From assembly GCA_033398695.1 (NCBI GenBank), contig CM065801.1, positions 51,408,358 to 51,472,357 of the forward strand: a stretch of DNA of 64,000 bases, given 5' to 3'. The position numbers and the translations under genes are program-made. The DNA comes from Orobanche coerulescens (taxonomy: Eukaryota; Streptophyta; Magnoliopsida; Lamiales; Orobanchaceae). Of this stretch, positions 23,783 through 34,469 are shown piece by piece; positions within the stretch are counted from its first letter, which is position 1; every line of letters starts with the position of its first letter. The notes under the pieces were generated by a model. It was not told the origin of the DNA. It saw only the letters and a list, made by a program, of their open reading frames with translations, and did not search any database.

Positions 23783-23826
23783 ACATTTGAATATTAAGTT
23801 TTGCCATCATCAAAATAGGGGGAATT

Positions 23827-25517
23827 TGTTAGGAATATAATTTTAAGATCTTGATGATGTCATCCCGGTATTCAAAGATTATTTCAAATGTATGTACTTT
23901 GCGTTGTAAAGAAGAATCAAATGAGTATCTTCTATAAGCCTTTAAAATTAGGCTAGGTGTTGATCATGTTGATCACGTAGAAATTTGGCTAAGTATAGAA
24001 CAGACAAATATCAGCTGATATTGACCAGCTAAAAATATCAGCCGGGTTTTGGTCAACGCAAGATATCAGCTAAGGATGACTAATAAAACATCAGTCGGAT
24101 TTCTATCAAAGATCAGCCAAATTTTGGTCAACGCAAGATATCAGCTAAGGATGACCGGTAAAACATCAGTCGGGTTTCGGTCAAAGGAAAATATCAGTCG
24201 GGTTTGACCAAGTTAGAAGTAAAACTGAATATCACTGACTATAATTTTGGCTAAGTACAAAATAGTTAAAATATCAGACGAGTTTGGTCAAAGGAGAATA
24301 TCAGCTCGAGTTTGGTCAAAGCAAAATATCAGTTGAGTTTGACCAAAGCAAATATTAGTTGAGTTTTATCAAGACTGAATATTAGCCAACTTTTGTATAG
24401 CAGAATATTAGCTGAGTTTTACCAAAGACATAATATCAGTTGAGTTTAGCAAGACGGAGTATCAGCCAAGTTTTGGACATCAACTAAGTCCACGTCAGCA
24501 AACGTTGAAAAGTCAACAATGACGGAAAGTCACGTGCAGACTTAATAAATGCAAAGGGACAAAGTGATTGATTCTCCAAAGTTAAGGAATATTTTATTCC
24601 TAAAGATTCGCATCCAGAAGTCGTACTAATTATAGTAGCGGCGCAACAGCAACATACATCTTCAAACGGTCAAATCTGAAGAACGAAGAAAAGTGTTGCA
24701 AAGAGATAAGAAGATAAACAAAGAAGTCCACTCTCCAACGGACAGATTTGTTACAAGATGCAACGGCTATGAAGATATCAAATATCGTACTATAAATATC
24801 TGAAGAACACTTGAGCCAAAGTACGATACAAACTGCACTTACAAAGCAATCAAAGCGAACATAAGTGATATACATCTATATCGTCATGAAGAGCAAGATC
24901 TTAAAGCAAATACAGAGAATCTCTTAAGTTGGAGAAGACAAACACTCTTGTATTTAGGTTTGAGTAAGGGTACTTTGTTCAACGAGGTTCTTCAAAGTAA
25001 GAGGTTGTACAATATCCACGAATTCTTGATTGGAATATGATAGGCAGCTTGCGAGTTGTTGAGGCACTATGGGTTTTCGGTCAAGAGGTGTTAGGCAACC
25101 AAGGAAATGAGTTACAACGGCCATGGGTTTCCATTGGTTGGAAGCTATTGTAACTAAATTCATTATAACGTGATTTCACTGGTTGAAAGTTATAGTGAAT
25201 TTATCTCCAACGGGTTTGGAGAGAAGTGGACTAATAGAGGATTACCCTACCTCTAAAACCACTATAAAGTGATGTGTGATTTACTATCTTTATCATCATA
25301 CGTAACTGCTGCGTTCATATTAACTGTTCCATTCAAAGTCAGTTGTCCTTCCATAAAATAATTTTACAGCTGACAAAAGTTAACTGCACAAATCTCAGCC
25401 AAGTAACTTTAGCTGCATTTTATATCAGCTGTGTTTCTCAAAACAGTTATTTAGCAAAAGATTTTATAAGTCTATTCACCTCCCTCTAGACTTATAGCTG
25501 ACGTTCTGTGACCTACA
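23827..25517 (+). repeat. Sirevirus-like 3' LTR, full length
   Basis: Begins TGTTAGGAATATAATTTT after the polypurine tract ATAGGGGGAA (23816-23824) and ends near TTCTGTGACCTACA after a typical TTCACCTCCCTCTAGACTT stretch. It would be 1,691 bp. No matching 5' LTR lies in the window, so the right border is inferred from the terminal CA and the CTCTAGACTT motif. The element's pol would lie to the left, beyond or destroyed by the later insertions. Confidence 0.6.
24010..24480 (+). repeat. Minisatellite in Sirevirus-like LTR, copy 2
   Basis: About 15 units, each holding ATATCAG followed by a GTTTGGTCAA-like block. It is cleaner than copy 1: the CAGCTG and CAGTCGG cores are intact here. Confidence 0.75.
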
Positions 25518-25525
25518 CTTTTGTT

Positions 25526-25700
25526 GTAGACTGGAGGAATCATTTATGATGCATCTTCATTTCTTATTGGATGCCGCTGTATGGACCCGCTATAGGATGA
25601 ACAATGTGGGTTTGCTGCACTTATCAAAATTCAGAGAGATTTCTCCCAACACCCTGGGACTATGTTCTACTCACAAACTTCTACTAATATTATGGGTTTG
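25526..25700 (+). repeat. Direct repeat A (about 175 bp), left copy
   Basis: TGTAGACTGGAGGAATCATT through CAACACCCTGGGACTATGTTC recurs at 26372-26545 with scattered differences. About 670 bp lies between the copies. They could be short LTRs of a TRIM-like element or remnants of a rearranged insertion. No primer-binding site was recognised. Confidence 0.6.
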
Positions 25701-26371
25701 TTATCGCCACTTTTTGGTAGCTTTCCTTGACCCATCCCCCTTTTTGGTATTATCCTGTTCGGAGATTTTGTCATGGATCTGTGCAGGAGGTGGGACGGCC
25801 TGATTCTCCTTCACATCTTTTATGACAATAAGATATGCGACTATTATGGTAAGTTTTCACTTTTTGCTTAATCAGTCGGTCTCTTGTGTTTTCAAGGCAG
25901 CTATAGTTGTTGCTTGAGCAACACCAAGTAGTAAAGAGAGTTTTTCTTAAGTTTGCAAGAATATACTTTGACAAATTTTTCAGTAGTTGATCAAGTCCTC
26001 TAGATGGCTATTTATAACCTTGGTAATTTATTCGTTATAAATGTAGCCTTGCGGGTAGGTGAGATGTGGACTGCTTCTGATATCCGGTTTGCTGAATGTT
26101 TGAATTAAAGTAATCCATCTTGTCCAGCATTAAATGCTTCAGAAATTTTTTTGTCCTTCGTTAAATGCTCGACAGACCCCAGTCTTCGGACGTATTAAAT
26201 ATTGTCTCTATCAACAATAAATGCACTCAAAATTGCGAATGCTTTAATAGATATTTAATTACTTTACTCACAAAGGTTTGATATCCATTTTTGTAATATT
26301 GGATTTATATTTTACTTTTTCTAAGTAAAATGCCTACAACAAATATGATATAGCCAACTGAGTTCTTTTGC
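25701..26371. other. Intervening sequence between direct repeats A
   Basis: No coding similarity recognised. It contains ordinary AT-rich DNA and an ATTAAATGCTTC/ATTAAATGCTCG pair near 26130-26170. Confidence 0.4.
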
Positions 26372-26545
26372 TGTAGACTGGAGGGATCATTTATGTTGTA
26401 TCTTCATTCCCTGTTGCTTGACGTTGTATGAACCCGCTACAGGATGAAGGTTGTGGGTTTGCTGCACTTATCAAACAGAGAGAATTCTCTCAACACCCTG
26501 GGACTATGTTCTCGTTACAGTTCTAATAATATTGTAGATATAGTA
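26372..26545 (+). repeat. Direct repeat A, right copy
   Basis: Matches 25526-25700 (TGTAGACTGGAGGGATCATT ... CTCAACACCCTGGGACTATG) in the same orientation. Confidence 0.6.
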
Positions 26546-28051
26546 TTGGCCCGTGTCCTGAACTTGCTCATTCTTATGACAAATTAAAGTTCATCGATCA
26601 TCAATAAATCATCGTGTGTATAAAAGTTGACCAAATTCATGGACCAAATTAAGGCAACAGTTTTGAAAAGAACAAAGAGAGGAAAACTTGATTAATTGCG
26701 AGCCAAGAATTGAATTGAAATACTTGTAAATCTAGAATATAAAGGAATTTAGCCAAGAAATATGGCCACAAAATTACACTATGAATAGTTAAACATGTTC
26801 TTCACATTCCACTTACGAAAAATAGAGAAGAAAAATTGGACAGTAAAACTTATTCCGGTCTTGAACTCGATCGTTGATCTTTGCTTGCTTCTCCTTTTTA
26901 TGCTTTCTTGATTTTCCTAATGTCGAAACATAATATTTATATCAAAATCGTGCTCCATCATTTCCCTTATATAGGGGGGTTCAATCTAATTCAACTTATT
27001 GGTCAAGACAATTCAAAATATGAAAGAAAATTTTCGCCCCAAATTGTCCAAAAAATATCTGAACACTTGCATGTCCCGTGTGGCCCGATATAAATAGAAT
27101 TGGACGTCGAACCGTTTCACATGAGTTGTATATCTTTCTCTTATCTTTATGTGGCCACTTCAAGCATCCCAATCCAATTTCGTGTGAAGGAGTATGACCA
27201 AAATACGAAAATTGTGCGTAGCGAAAAATTACCTAAATACGTGACACGACCGTGTCGCGTGTAGATGACATCTGGCACGGACGATGTCGGAGAAACAGAT
27301 AGTTTAAGCATTCGACAACGTCTGTATCGTGGGTAGGCGACGTGACATATGTATGCGTAGCCGTTTTTCCATCATTTTGACCCATTCAAGCTCCAAATGC
27401 ATCTCAACTTCATTTTGACCGATTTTAGTCTGTTTTAAGCACGAATGAACCAAAACACTAGATATCTCATAAAATAATAAATATATACAAATAATGTCAA
27501 GTTTACACAAGAATTGCTTCTAAATATGAAACAAGATGACCCTAATTAACGTGTGAAAACTGTGTTACAAACAACACCATTTCTCTCTCTCAATGTCTGC
27601 ATATGCATACTTGAATTTACGGTATGTTGCTCAGTTCTTCGATCAAAACCAGTTTGCCAGTGGGGTTGGTTTCAGAGCTCTTATCCAATCCCGAGTCGTT
27701 GTATTTTGGAAAGTTCATTGTCTAGACCATGAGCTACTATAAGGGCAATAAGAATCTTAGCAAAAGAGTTCGCTCGCCTCGACTATTTTTTTCGTTGCTC
27801 GTTTGTTTACTGTTTATTTTATTTATAGATTTGCTATTAGTTCATAATTCTGTAGTATATCCAAGTATTTTTGTTGTATCCCGACATTGTTTACTTAATA
27901 TATATATATATATATCCAACATTAATGAGGAACTTTTAATTGCTAATCAATAGACTTTTATTTTATTCACAACCCGAAGACACCTTGATTGTAAACTTAC
28001 AAATCCAATCATATTTCCATTGCGAAAATCTCCAAATCCACTTTTCCATGT
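26546..28051. other. Intergenic DNA, no gene seen
   Basis: AT-rich with short open frames of no recognisable similarity. It contains an (AT)n run at 27899-27914 and a GTGTCGCGTG-rich patch at 27240-27350 with partial dyad symmetry. Confidence 0.5.
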
Positions 28052-28279
28052 TCCTTTTAAGTTCCATTTGGATGGAAGGATTTGGATGAAATGTTTAAAA
28101 TCAATAATCAACTAATTCATTGAGGTTGTAATGAGCTCAATCTTTAATATAATGGATTTCAAAACCCATGTAAACTAATTTAAGTCATGTAGGTAGATTC
28201 AAAGAATCAAATTACATCTTACTTGAAGTCATTCGAGTTCCTTCCTAAATCCAAATCCTTCAATTCAAATGCAACCCAA
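28052..28279. mobile_element. Candidate small MITE
   Basis: The left end has CCATTTGGATGGAAGGATTTGG and the right end has CCAAATCCTTCAATTCAAATG, which is roughly its inverse complement. The terminal repeats of about 25 bp are imperfect and enclose about 180 bp. No clean target duplication was found. Confidence 0.4.
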
Positions 28280-28572
28280 ACTAGAATGTTCAAAGTTACG
28301 CATGACAAATAGAATTTCGAAAGTTTAGTAGAGAAAGTGCAATAATCAAGAATGTCTGGGTGCAAAATGCAGTTATCCTGGATTTTCAAGCGCTCTGCAG
28401 AATTAAGGTATATCTACAAAAACCGAGTTATAACATTAGAAACAGGTAAAAAAAAAAAAATTATAGACCTCAAATAACACATCAACTGGAAATCTCTAAA
28501 CTCATCCGGCAAGACGAAATTTTCCACCTGCGAACAAAATGAGAAGAAAAAAAGAGGGAATCCGCAAGTAAT
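28280..28572. other. 3' flank of the GRAS gene
   Basis: Noncoding; includes a 13-bp A run at 28448-28460. It probably holds the 3' UTR of the minus-strand gene. No canonical polyadenylation hexamer was identified with confidence. Confidence 0.4.
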
Positions 28573-29922
28573 TCACCTCCGATATCTCCAGGCTGAAACC
28601 GAGATAACAGGATGATCTTGCCAGCAAATCACCACACTCCCATTCTCTTCTCTAATCTTATAACCAGCACACTTAAAGCTCATCAGCAATCTTTTAGCTT
28701 GCAACATGGCATAATAGCTCAACGGGACATTAGCGAAGCCAGCCGAGTCGAATCTCCGATTCCACTTCTCAAGCTTTTCATGTCTTTGTTTCCTCTCAAC
28801 TCCCTCACACGCGATTATATTCTTAATTTCCTCGCCTAATAGAATCTTCTCCATTTTCAACCTCTCCAAAGACTCTCTCGGTAATGCAGACTCCAAACAG
28901 TCAAACAATGCAGCATAGAAATATAAAGACTCCGAAAGCCTCTCCATTAAGCTATTCCCGTTGTGATCGGAATCTTGTTCCGTCACCACCGTAATCCTGG
29001 GAGACAAACCCCATAAAGCACTAAGAAAACTACTGATGCTCGGCACTGAAGATGGTGGTGATGAAGAAGCTGAGTCATGACTCGGACTGCAACCGTTGTT
29101 TACCATAATATCCTTGTCAACCCTTTGGAAGTTTTTAAAATCACTATAACTATCATTGGGAGCTAAAAGGGTGTGTAATTGCATAACTGAACTAACTGCA
29201 AGAGCCTCCCCTGTTTTGACCCGCAGTTCTCGGATATCAAGATTTTCTAATTTGCTAACAACTGGGTTGAATTGAAATGGCAAATCCAGCTTTTCGGCTT
29301 CTTGGGTCAATATGTGAGCCATTCTTTCCAATACCACCTTCTGATGATGAATCCCAGTAATCCTCAAATTAGGCGGGCCTTCGGGCCGAGCACTCAAGTC
29401 TCCTATGAGTGCGCACCACTGTGCGGGCTCGGCCGCGTTCAGGTCGATTACGTGAACCATCTTCTCTCCTTCCATGGCCTCGACAATCGCTTGGTTACTG
29501 ATCACGAAAGCCACCTTCATGAACGGCAAAAGCTCGAAAAACACATTTCTCGCCAGGATTTCTTCAGTGAAAGCAGACATTCTAGTCGAACGAAAGGCCT
29601 TATAGACACCGGGCCAGGCTCTGAGGATCCTGTCGGCTAGAGCCTCGGAAAAATAGCAAGCGATTCGCTGCATGGTATCGCCGTCGGGGGAGGCTAGGTG
29701 GGACACTTGATCGAGCACTACGTTTGCGTTCTCAAGGCTGCCGGACGCTACATGATTCGCGCAAGTGATTAAGAGATGGATTAGGTATAACCCCCTCTCT
29801 TCGGGTTTTAGATCCTTGAGCCATGGATATGGACACATCAAACCAGGCGACGACGACATCATGGGAAACATTTGTAGCGGCGATGAAGTTACAGAGGATG
29901 ATGATCCATCTTCTTGAAACAT
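28573..29922 (-). CDS. SCL3: GRAS-family transcription regulator, SCARECROW-LIKE 3 type
   Basis: Intact single-exon frame of 449 aa; family members are usually about 440-490 aa. Arabidopsis SCL3 acts in the nucleus as a positive regulator of gibberellin signalling that antagonises DELLA proteins and works with SHR/SCR in the root endodermis; that role is from family knowledge. Visible regions: short Ser/Met-rich N-terminus (1-38), leucine-rich region I (about 44-115, starting RGLYLIHLLITCANHV), VHIID core as VHVIDLN at 156-162, leucine-rich region II (about 200-235), PFYRE region (about 238-365, with YFYAALFDCLESALPRES), and a SAW region ending SAWRYRR at the C-terminus. A Ser/Pro-rich insert at 280-297 is outside the conserved core. 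The first ATG (29922) is used because the family starts just before the GRAS domain. It lacks a DELLA motif. Confidence 0.95.
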   Translation of the reverse strand: MFQEDGSSSSVTSSPLQMFPMMSSSPGLMCPYPWLKDLKPEERGLYLIHLLITCANHVASGSLENANVVLDQVSHLASPDGDTMQRIACYFSEALADRILRAWPGVYKAFRSTRMSAFTEEILARNVFFELLPFMKVAFVISNQAIVEAMEGEKMVHVIDLNAAEPAQWCALIGDLSARPEGPPNLRITGIHHQKVVLERMAHILTQEAEKLDLPFQFNPVVSKLENLDIRELRVKTGEALAVSSVMQLHTLLAPNDSYSDFKNFQRVDKDIMVNNGCSPSHDSASSSPPSSVPSISSFLSALWGLSPRITVVTEQDSDHNGNSLMERLSESLYFYAALFDCLESALPRESLERLKMEKILLGEEIKNIIACEGVERKQRHEKLEKWNRRFDSAGFANVPLSYYAMLQAKRLLMSFKCAGYKIREENGSVVICWQDHPVISVSAWRYRR

Positions 29923-30031
29923 ATTGTGTTTTAGACAGAAAATCTCTTGATTTATTTATATATTGATATATAGTTTTTTTTCCTCGAATAACAAAACAGA
30001 GGGAGAGTAGTTTGATTGAAATTAAGGAAGA

Positions 30032-30041
30032 GGTTTATAAG
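30032..30041 (-). promoter_or_regulatory. Possible TATA box of the GRAS gene
   Basis: The minus strand reads CTTATAAACC about 110 bp upstream of the start codon, a plausible core-promoter distance. Other TATATA words lie nearer (29955-29975), so this is tentative. Confidence 0.35.
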
Positions 30042-30529
30042 ACTAATCAAAATGTTGGGGCAGCATTTATTACATGGCCAAGTTGTGGAGTAAGCGTGAG
30101 AAGGAGGAGTTTGTTGTGACTGGGTTGGTTTGGTTTGGTTTCATGTAGAACAGTAAAAGGAATATGGAATTTTGTGAGAAGTGCCCATCTTCGTACCTTT
30201 ATTTTTTTCTTGTGAAAATCCCTGTTTTGAAATTTGGACTTATTCTTTGTCTGCCACGGCACTTGTCACTTTCTCCTCCAAATGGGGAAAAATGGGAGCC
30301 TCCGAATTGACAGTGATGGGCTAGTTTCTGTAGGCAGAATTAATCTTTATTAAAAGGGAATATAGTTACTTTTCAAAAAAAAAAAAAAAAGGAATATAGT
30401 TTTTGTGGGAATATGGATTTTGTACTCATTTTAATATAAAAAAATTTATGGGTTTCAAGTTTGACAACTTTTTTAAATTCAAATTATCGATTATAACTTT
30501 TATTTAAGTATTCAAGTAATCACCTATTT
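30042..30529. other. Upstream region of the GRAS gene
   Basis: No coding signal. It contains an A run at 30379-30391. Regulatory elements probably lie here but none was identified by sequence. Confidence 0.4.
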
Positions 30530-30895
30530 TATATGATTCGGGTGTAATTAGCTGACTCAAATAGATGACTCGAATGTATATTAGGTGATTGAAATGCAAT
30601 TAAGTGACTCGATTGTATTTTAGGTGACTTCAATGTAATTATGTGACTTAAATAGGTGACTAAATGTATATTAGATGACTCGAATATGTGACTCAAATGC
30701 ATTTAGACGACTCAATTGTAAATAAGTAACTCGAATTTATATTAGGTGACTCGAATGTATTTTATGTGACTCGTATGTAATTAGGTGACTCGAATAGGTG
30801 ACTCCAATGCAATGTAGATGACTCCAATATGTGACTCAATTATATTTTGTGTTACCCGAATAGATGACTCGAATATATTACTCGAATAGCTTATA
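30530..30895. repeat. Degenerate minisatellite, TAGGTGACTCGAATGTA unit
   Basis: About fifteen or more units of roughly 20-24 bp, each with GTGACTCGAATGTA or a variant. The same word family (GGATGACTCGAATTGTATTA) recurs at 61380-61520 beside the DUF1985-like pseudogene. Confidence 0.75.
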
Positions 30896-31100
30896 CAATT
30901 TAAGTACCAAAAAAATTATTAAATTGTGGGCAAAAAAGAATATCCTACATTCAAATAGGTATGTACATTTTTACCCTATAATTCTTGCTCAGCTATTTCT
31001 ATATTTTGAACATATTGGCCTTCAACTTTTCTTAATTTTGTTAGTCGCTTGTAGCAAGCGTGAGCACGTGACTCTCATGCCGGAGCAATCCAGAATCTAG

Positions 31101-31345
31101 AGTTAATTACATAAATCGTCCTCGTGGTTTGTCGGGTTTTACAGGTTTAGTCCTTATACTTTTTTTTTCAGCGGGTCATGTTCTTGTGGTTTTTGATCCG
31201 TTACGGGTTTAGTCCTTGTGGTTTGTCGGGTTTCACATGTTTAGTCCCTTTACTTTTTTTTCAGCGGGTCATGTCCTTGTGTTTTTTGATCCGTTACGGG
31301 TTTAGTCCTTGTGGTTTGTAGGGTTTCACAGGTTTAGTCCCTATA
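31101..31345 (+). repeat. Left long terminal inverted repeat of MULE-like element
   Basis: Two and a half tandem units of the 93-bp motif; it extends about half a unit further than the right arm. Confidence 0.8.
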
Positions 31346-31640
31346 ATGCCCAAATACTTCCAGAGTTTACACATACGGTCGACATTCGAATGGTGGACGT
31401 AAAACAAAGGGTCATACCCTGCGGAGTAGAAGTTATCCATGTCCTCATTATTAGGATTTGGCCAATCACCAACCCATCTTTGCACAGCGGTGTGAGTCCA
31501 GCTTCGACCGATCCAATCGACTTGGCACCATTTGCAACAGGCGCATCCCCAACTACGTATGTTTCATGGGTTTTCATAACAACCAACCGCCATATAAGAT
31601 ATGATAAGATAGATAAAACTTTACCAATCAAACATGTTGT
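31346..31640 (-). pseudogene. Polyphenol oxidase (tyrosinase CuB) fragment
   Basis: The minus-strand translation contains residues [21 protein letters not shown] and [13 protein letters not shown], the hallmark CuB region of plant polyphenol oxidase (copper enzyme oxidising o-diphenols, normally about 600 aa with plastid targeting). Upstream, in another frame, is [16 protein letters not shown], so one frameshift separates the pieces near 31490. The second CuB histidine region reads AVQRWVG where AVHRWVG is usual. Only about 90 codons are present, with no start, CuA site or C-terminal domain. It is enclosed by the MULE-like inverted repeats, so it is a captured, non-functional exon piece. Confidence 0.85.
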
Positions 31641-32094
31641 GCTTATTTTCAGTAATTCAAGCCTTTAATATCAATTCGGAGGTGTGGCAAGCTAAAGAAA
31701 TGTATGTGTTATTTATAGGCCCCATTCCATGTAACTTATGAATGATTGTAATTAACTATCCTCAATTAATAAGGAAATGAAACTGTTAACCTATCATGTC
31801 CCAATCGTTTGGTTATTTGTGTTTTATGGTGTTTTGGTTTTCTTGTATTGATGGTTATGTATTATATTCGGATGTTAAAGATAATGAGTTGAAGCTTTAA
31901 GACTCCATAATAATTAAGACATAAAAATTGGAGTCATTAAGACTCCACAATAAATTTAAGGACTCGATCTTTATATGTATAAGATAATCATAAAATAAAG
32001 AACTAATTACAACATACTCAAATAATAATAATAATAAAAAAATATATGAAAAGACGAAAATATCCTTCAAATTAACGATCAACTAACAGAATTA

Positions 32095-32310
32095 TTGGTC
32101 AAAGGACTAAGCCTGTAACGGTTCAAAAATCACAAGGACATGACCCGCTGAAAAAAAAGTATAGGGACTAAACCTGTGAAACCCGACAAACCACAAGGAC
32201 TAAACCCGTAACGGATCAAAAACCACAAGGACATGACCCGCTGAAAAAAAAGTATAAGGACTAAACCTGTGAAACCCGACAAACCACAAGGACGATTTAT
32301 GTAATTAACT
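32095..32310 (-). repeat. Right long terminal inverted repeat of MULE-like element
   Basis: Inverse complement of 31101-31313. The innermost part (32095-32130) is the least conserved. Confidence 0.8.
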
Positions 32311-32583
32311 ATGTTAAACGGGCTAGCCCTAGCGGGCTTCGGGCTAAACAGTCCGGGTCAAAAAAGCTCGAATTTAAACGGGCTAGGAAATATCGGCCCA
32401 AACCCTAACCCTAACGGGTTTCGGGCTAAACGGGCTAAATATTTAAAAATCTATTTTTTTTTTATAAGTCATAAACAAAAAAAATAGTAACAATATATTT
32501 TATATATATAGTAACAACTATACTATAATAAAAATAACAAAAAATACACTTTTATGTATATACATATATATATATACACACAC

Positions 32584-33019
<436 letters not shown>

Positions 33020-33230
33020 GGCTTCGGGTTAAACGGTCCGGGCCAAAAAATCCCGGATTTAAACCGGTTAGAAAATATCGGCCCTAACCCGATTTTTTGG
33101 CGGGTTAAACAGGTCAGCCCGCCGGGCCCGAGCCCGTTTAACATCTCTAAGCATTACGCATTCGAGTCACTAGATTAATTCTCTCTCCTATGTGGCATTA
33201 TCTTAATTTTGGATACTTATTTATCTAAAA

Positions 33231-33641
33231 TCATGAATCCCACATCAATTCTCTCTCCTTGCACACGATGGCATGCACACGATCGATGTCCGTCGTGTGA
33301 AGACCATCGTGTGCAACACGACGACTCATACGACGGGCATCGATCGTGTGCATGCCATCGTGTGCAAGGCAGAAGACTTTGATCTTCTTGCCCACGACGA
33401 CACACATGATCGACGACTGTTGTGTGTAAACCATCGTGCCCACGAAAGACAATCGTGCACACGGTGTTATCTTCTTCAGCACCATCGTGAGACGATGAAC
33501 AACCGTCGTGGCACGATCGTGTGTGAATGAAAATACACTAACCGGTGGCTCATTGACGAATTCCTCTTCAGATGGAGTGTCACTAGTGTGTGAGGAACTT
33601 CCGGCGTTTTCAGCTTCTCTGTCGTAGTCGGAGTTCGACAT
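33231..33641 (-). pseudogene. Exon-like frame of unknown gene, running into a fold-back
   Basis: Open frame of 136 aa. Its first 33 codons, starting MSNSDYDREAENAGSSSH and acidic and Ser-rich through SEEEFVNEPP, look like a genuine plant protein N-terminus preceded by a CT-rich leader. A GTTAGTG donor-like site follows EPP near 33540. The remaining codons are formed by CACGATGG/CCATCGTG repeat words and are probably not coding. I do not recognise the protein. It may be a gene-start fragment captured or left by rearrangement. Confidence 0.35.
33259..33365. repeat. Perfect 28-bp inverted repeat (fold-back)
   Basis: The arm GCACACGATGGCATGCACAC plus GATCGATG (33259-33286 approximately) is exactly inverse-complemented at about 33337-33364, and the pairing extends to about 36 bp with one mismatch. 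The loop is about 34-50 bp and is itself rich in CGTGTG words. Confidence 0.8.
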
Positions 33642-34469
33642 CTTCTGGCCGGCGAAAGGGTTTCACGACGGTGGGTTTTGGTTCTACGAGAGATGCAGCG
33701 AGAGAGTTATTTTGCAAGAGAAAGAAATATTGAGTTGTGGGACCGTTTAGATTATTGTTATTTGCTTTTAATAATTTTCTCTTTTTTATGTTTTTTATCT
33801 TTTAGTGGTAGACTTTAAGGGTAATAATGTCTTTTAACACATTTTGGTATAAAAAACTTATAGTTTTATGAATGGGAATATATAACTTATTAGTTTTATG
33901 CTTTGGTACTAAAAAAGTGAGATCCCTTCTTTAATTAGTAAAAATTAATAAGGTAGGTAGGAGTTATTTTGAGGTATAATCATAATATAATTTATTCAAT
34001 GATAATTAGGCTCGTAATTAATTATGTATCAGCCGAAGCATAAGAAGATGACACACAAGCACAAGAAGCACCAACAGAATATATGTAACAATCGAAATAT
34101 GAGAAACTGCCACTTAAACACAGCATATTCAGCATCTGTATATACGAGAAAATTCTAAGCTAACTTAGAAATTGGAAGCAACGCTTTCTGTCTTGTAGTA
34201 TTTATTAGTCAAAATTGTCGTTATAGGTAAAGAAAAAGATTCGGCAACTTCATGTTGGAAGAAAATTCCACGTAGTCCAAAATCTTAGTTATATTTTATT
34301 AAATTGTTATATCATGAACTTGAATTTATGATATAATATAAATTTGAAAGCAATATATGAAAAATGTTGATGACTTGATGAGAGCAATTTTGTTATTTAT
34401 TTATTTATTTCTTAATATAATTACTACAGAGCAATAATAACTATGACAAGTACAAGAAGGCTAGAAAAA
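33642..34469. other. Intergenic DNA, no gene seen
   Basis: AT-rich. 33650-33730 may be the leader of the exon-like frame at 33641. No other coding or repeat signal was recognised. Confidence 0.4.

Larger units (their letters stand above)
31101..32310. mobile_element. MULE-like element with long TIRs carrying a PPO fragment
   Basis: About 210 bp at 31101-31313 is the near-perfect inverse complement of 32100-32310. The ends are AGTTAATTACATAAATCGTC and GACGATTTATGTAATTAACT. Each arm is itself two or more tandem units of about 93 bp (TTTAGTCCTTGTGGTTTGTC, CAGCGGGTCATG, TTTTGATCCGTTACGGG). Between the arms lies a polyphenol oxidase fragment and AT-rich filler, and no transposase. Such TIRs with captured gene pieces are typical of Pack-MULEs. 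A 9-bp target duplication was looked for and not found, so class assignment stays provisional. Confidence 0.7.

Noticed and set aside
29272..29640. Plus-strand 122-aa frame
   Set aside because: Antisense shadow of the SCL3-type gene.
31092..32319. 9-bp target duplication for the MULE-like element
   Set aside because: Flanks AGAATCTAG and ATGTTAAAC do not match, so no duplication is claimed.
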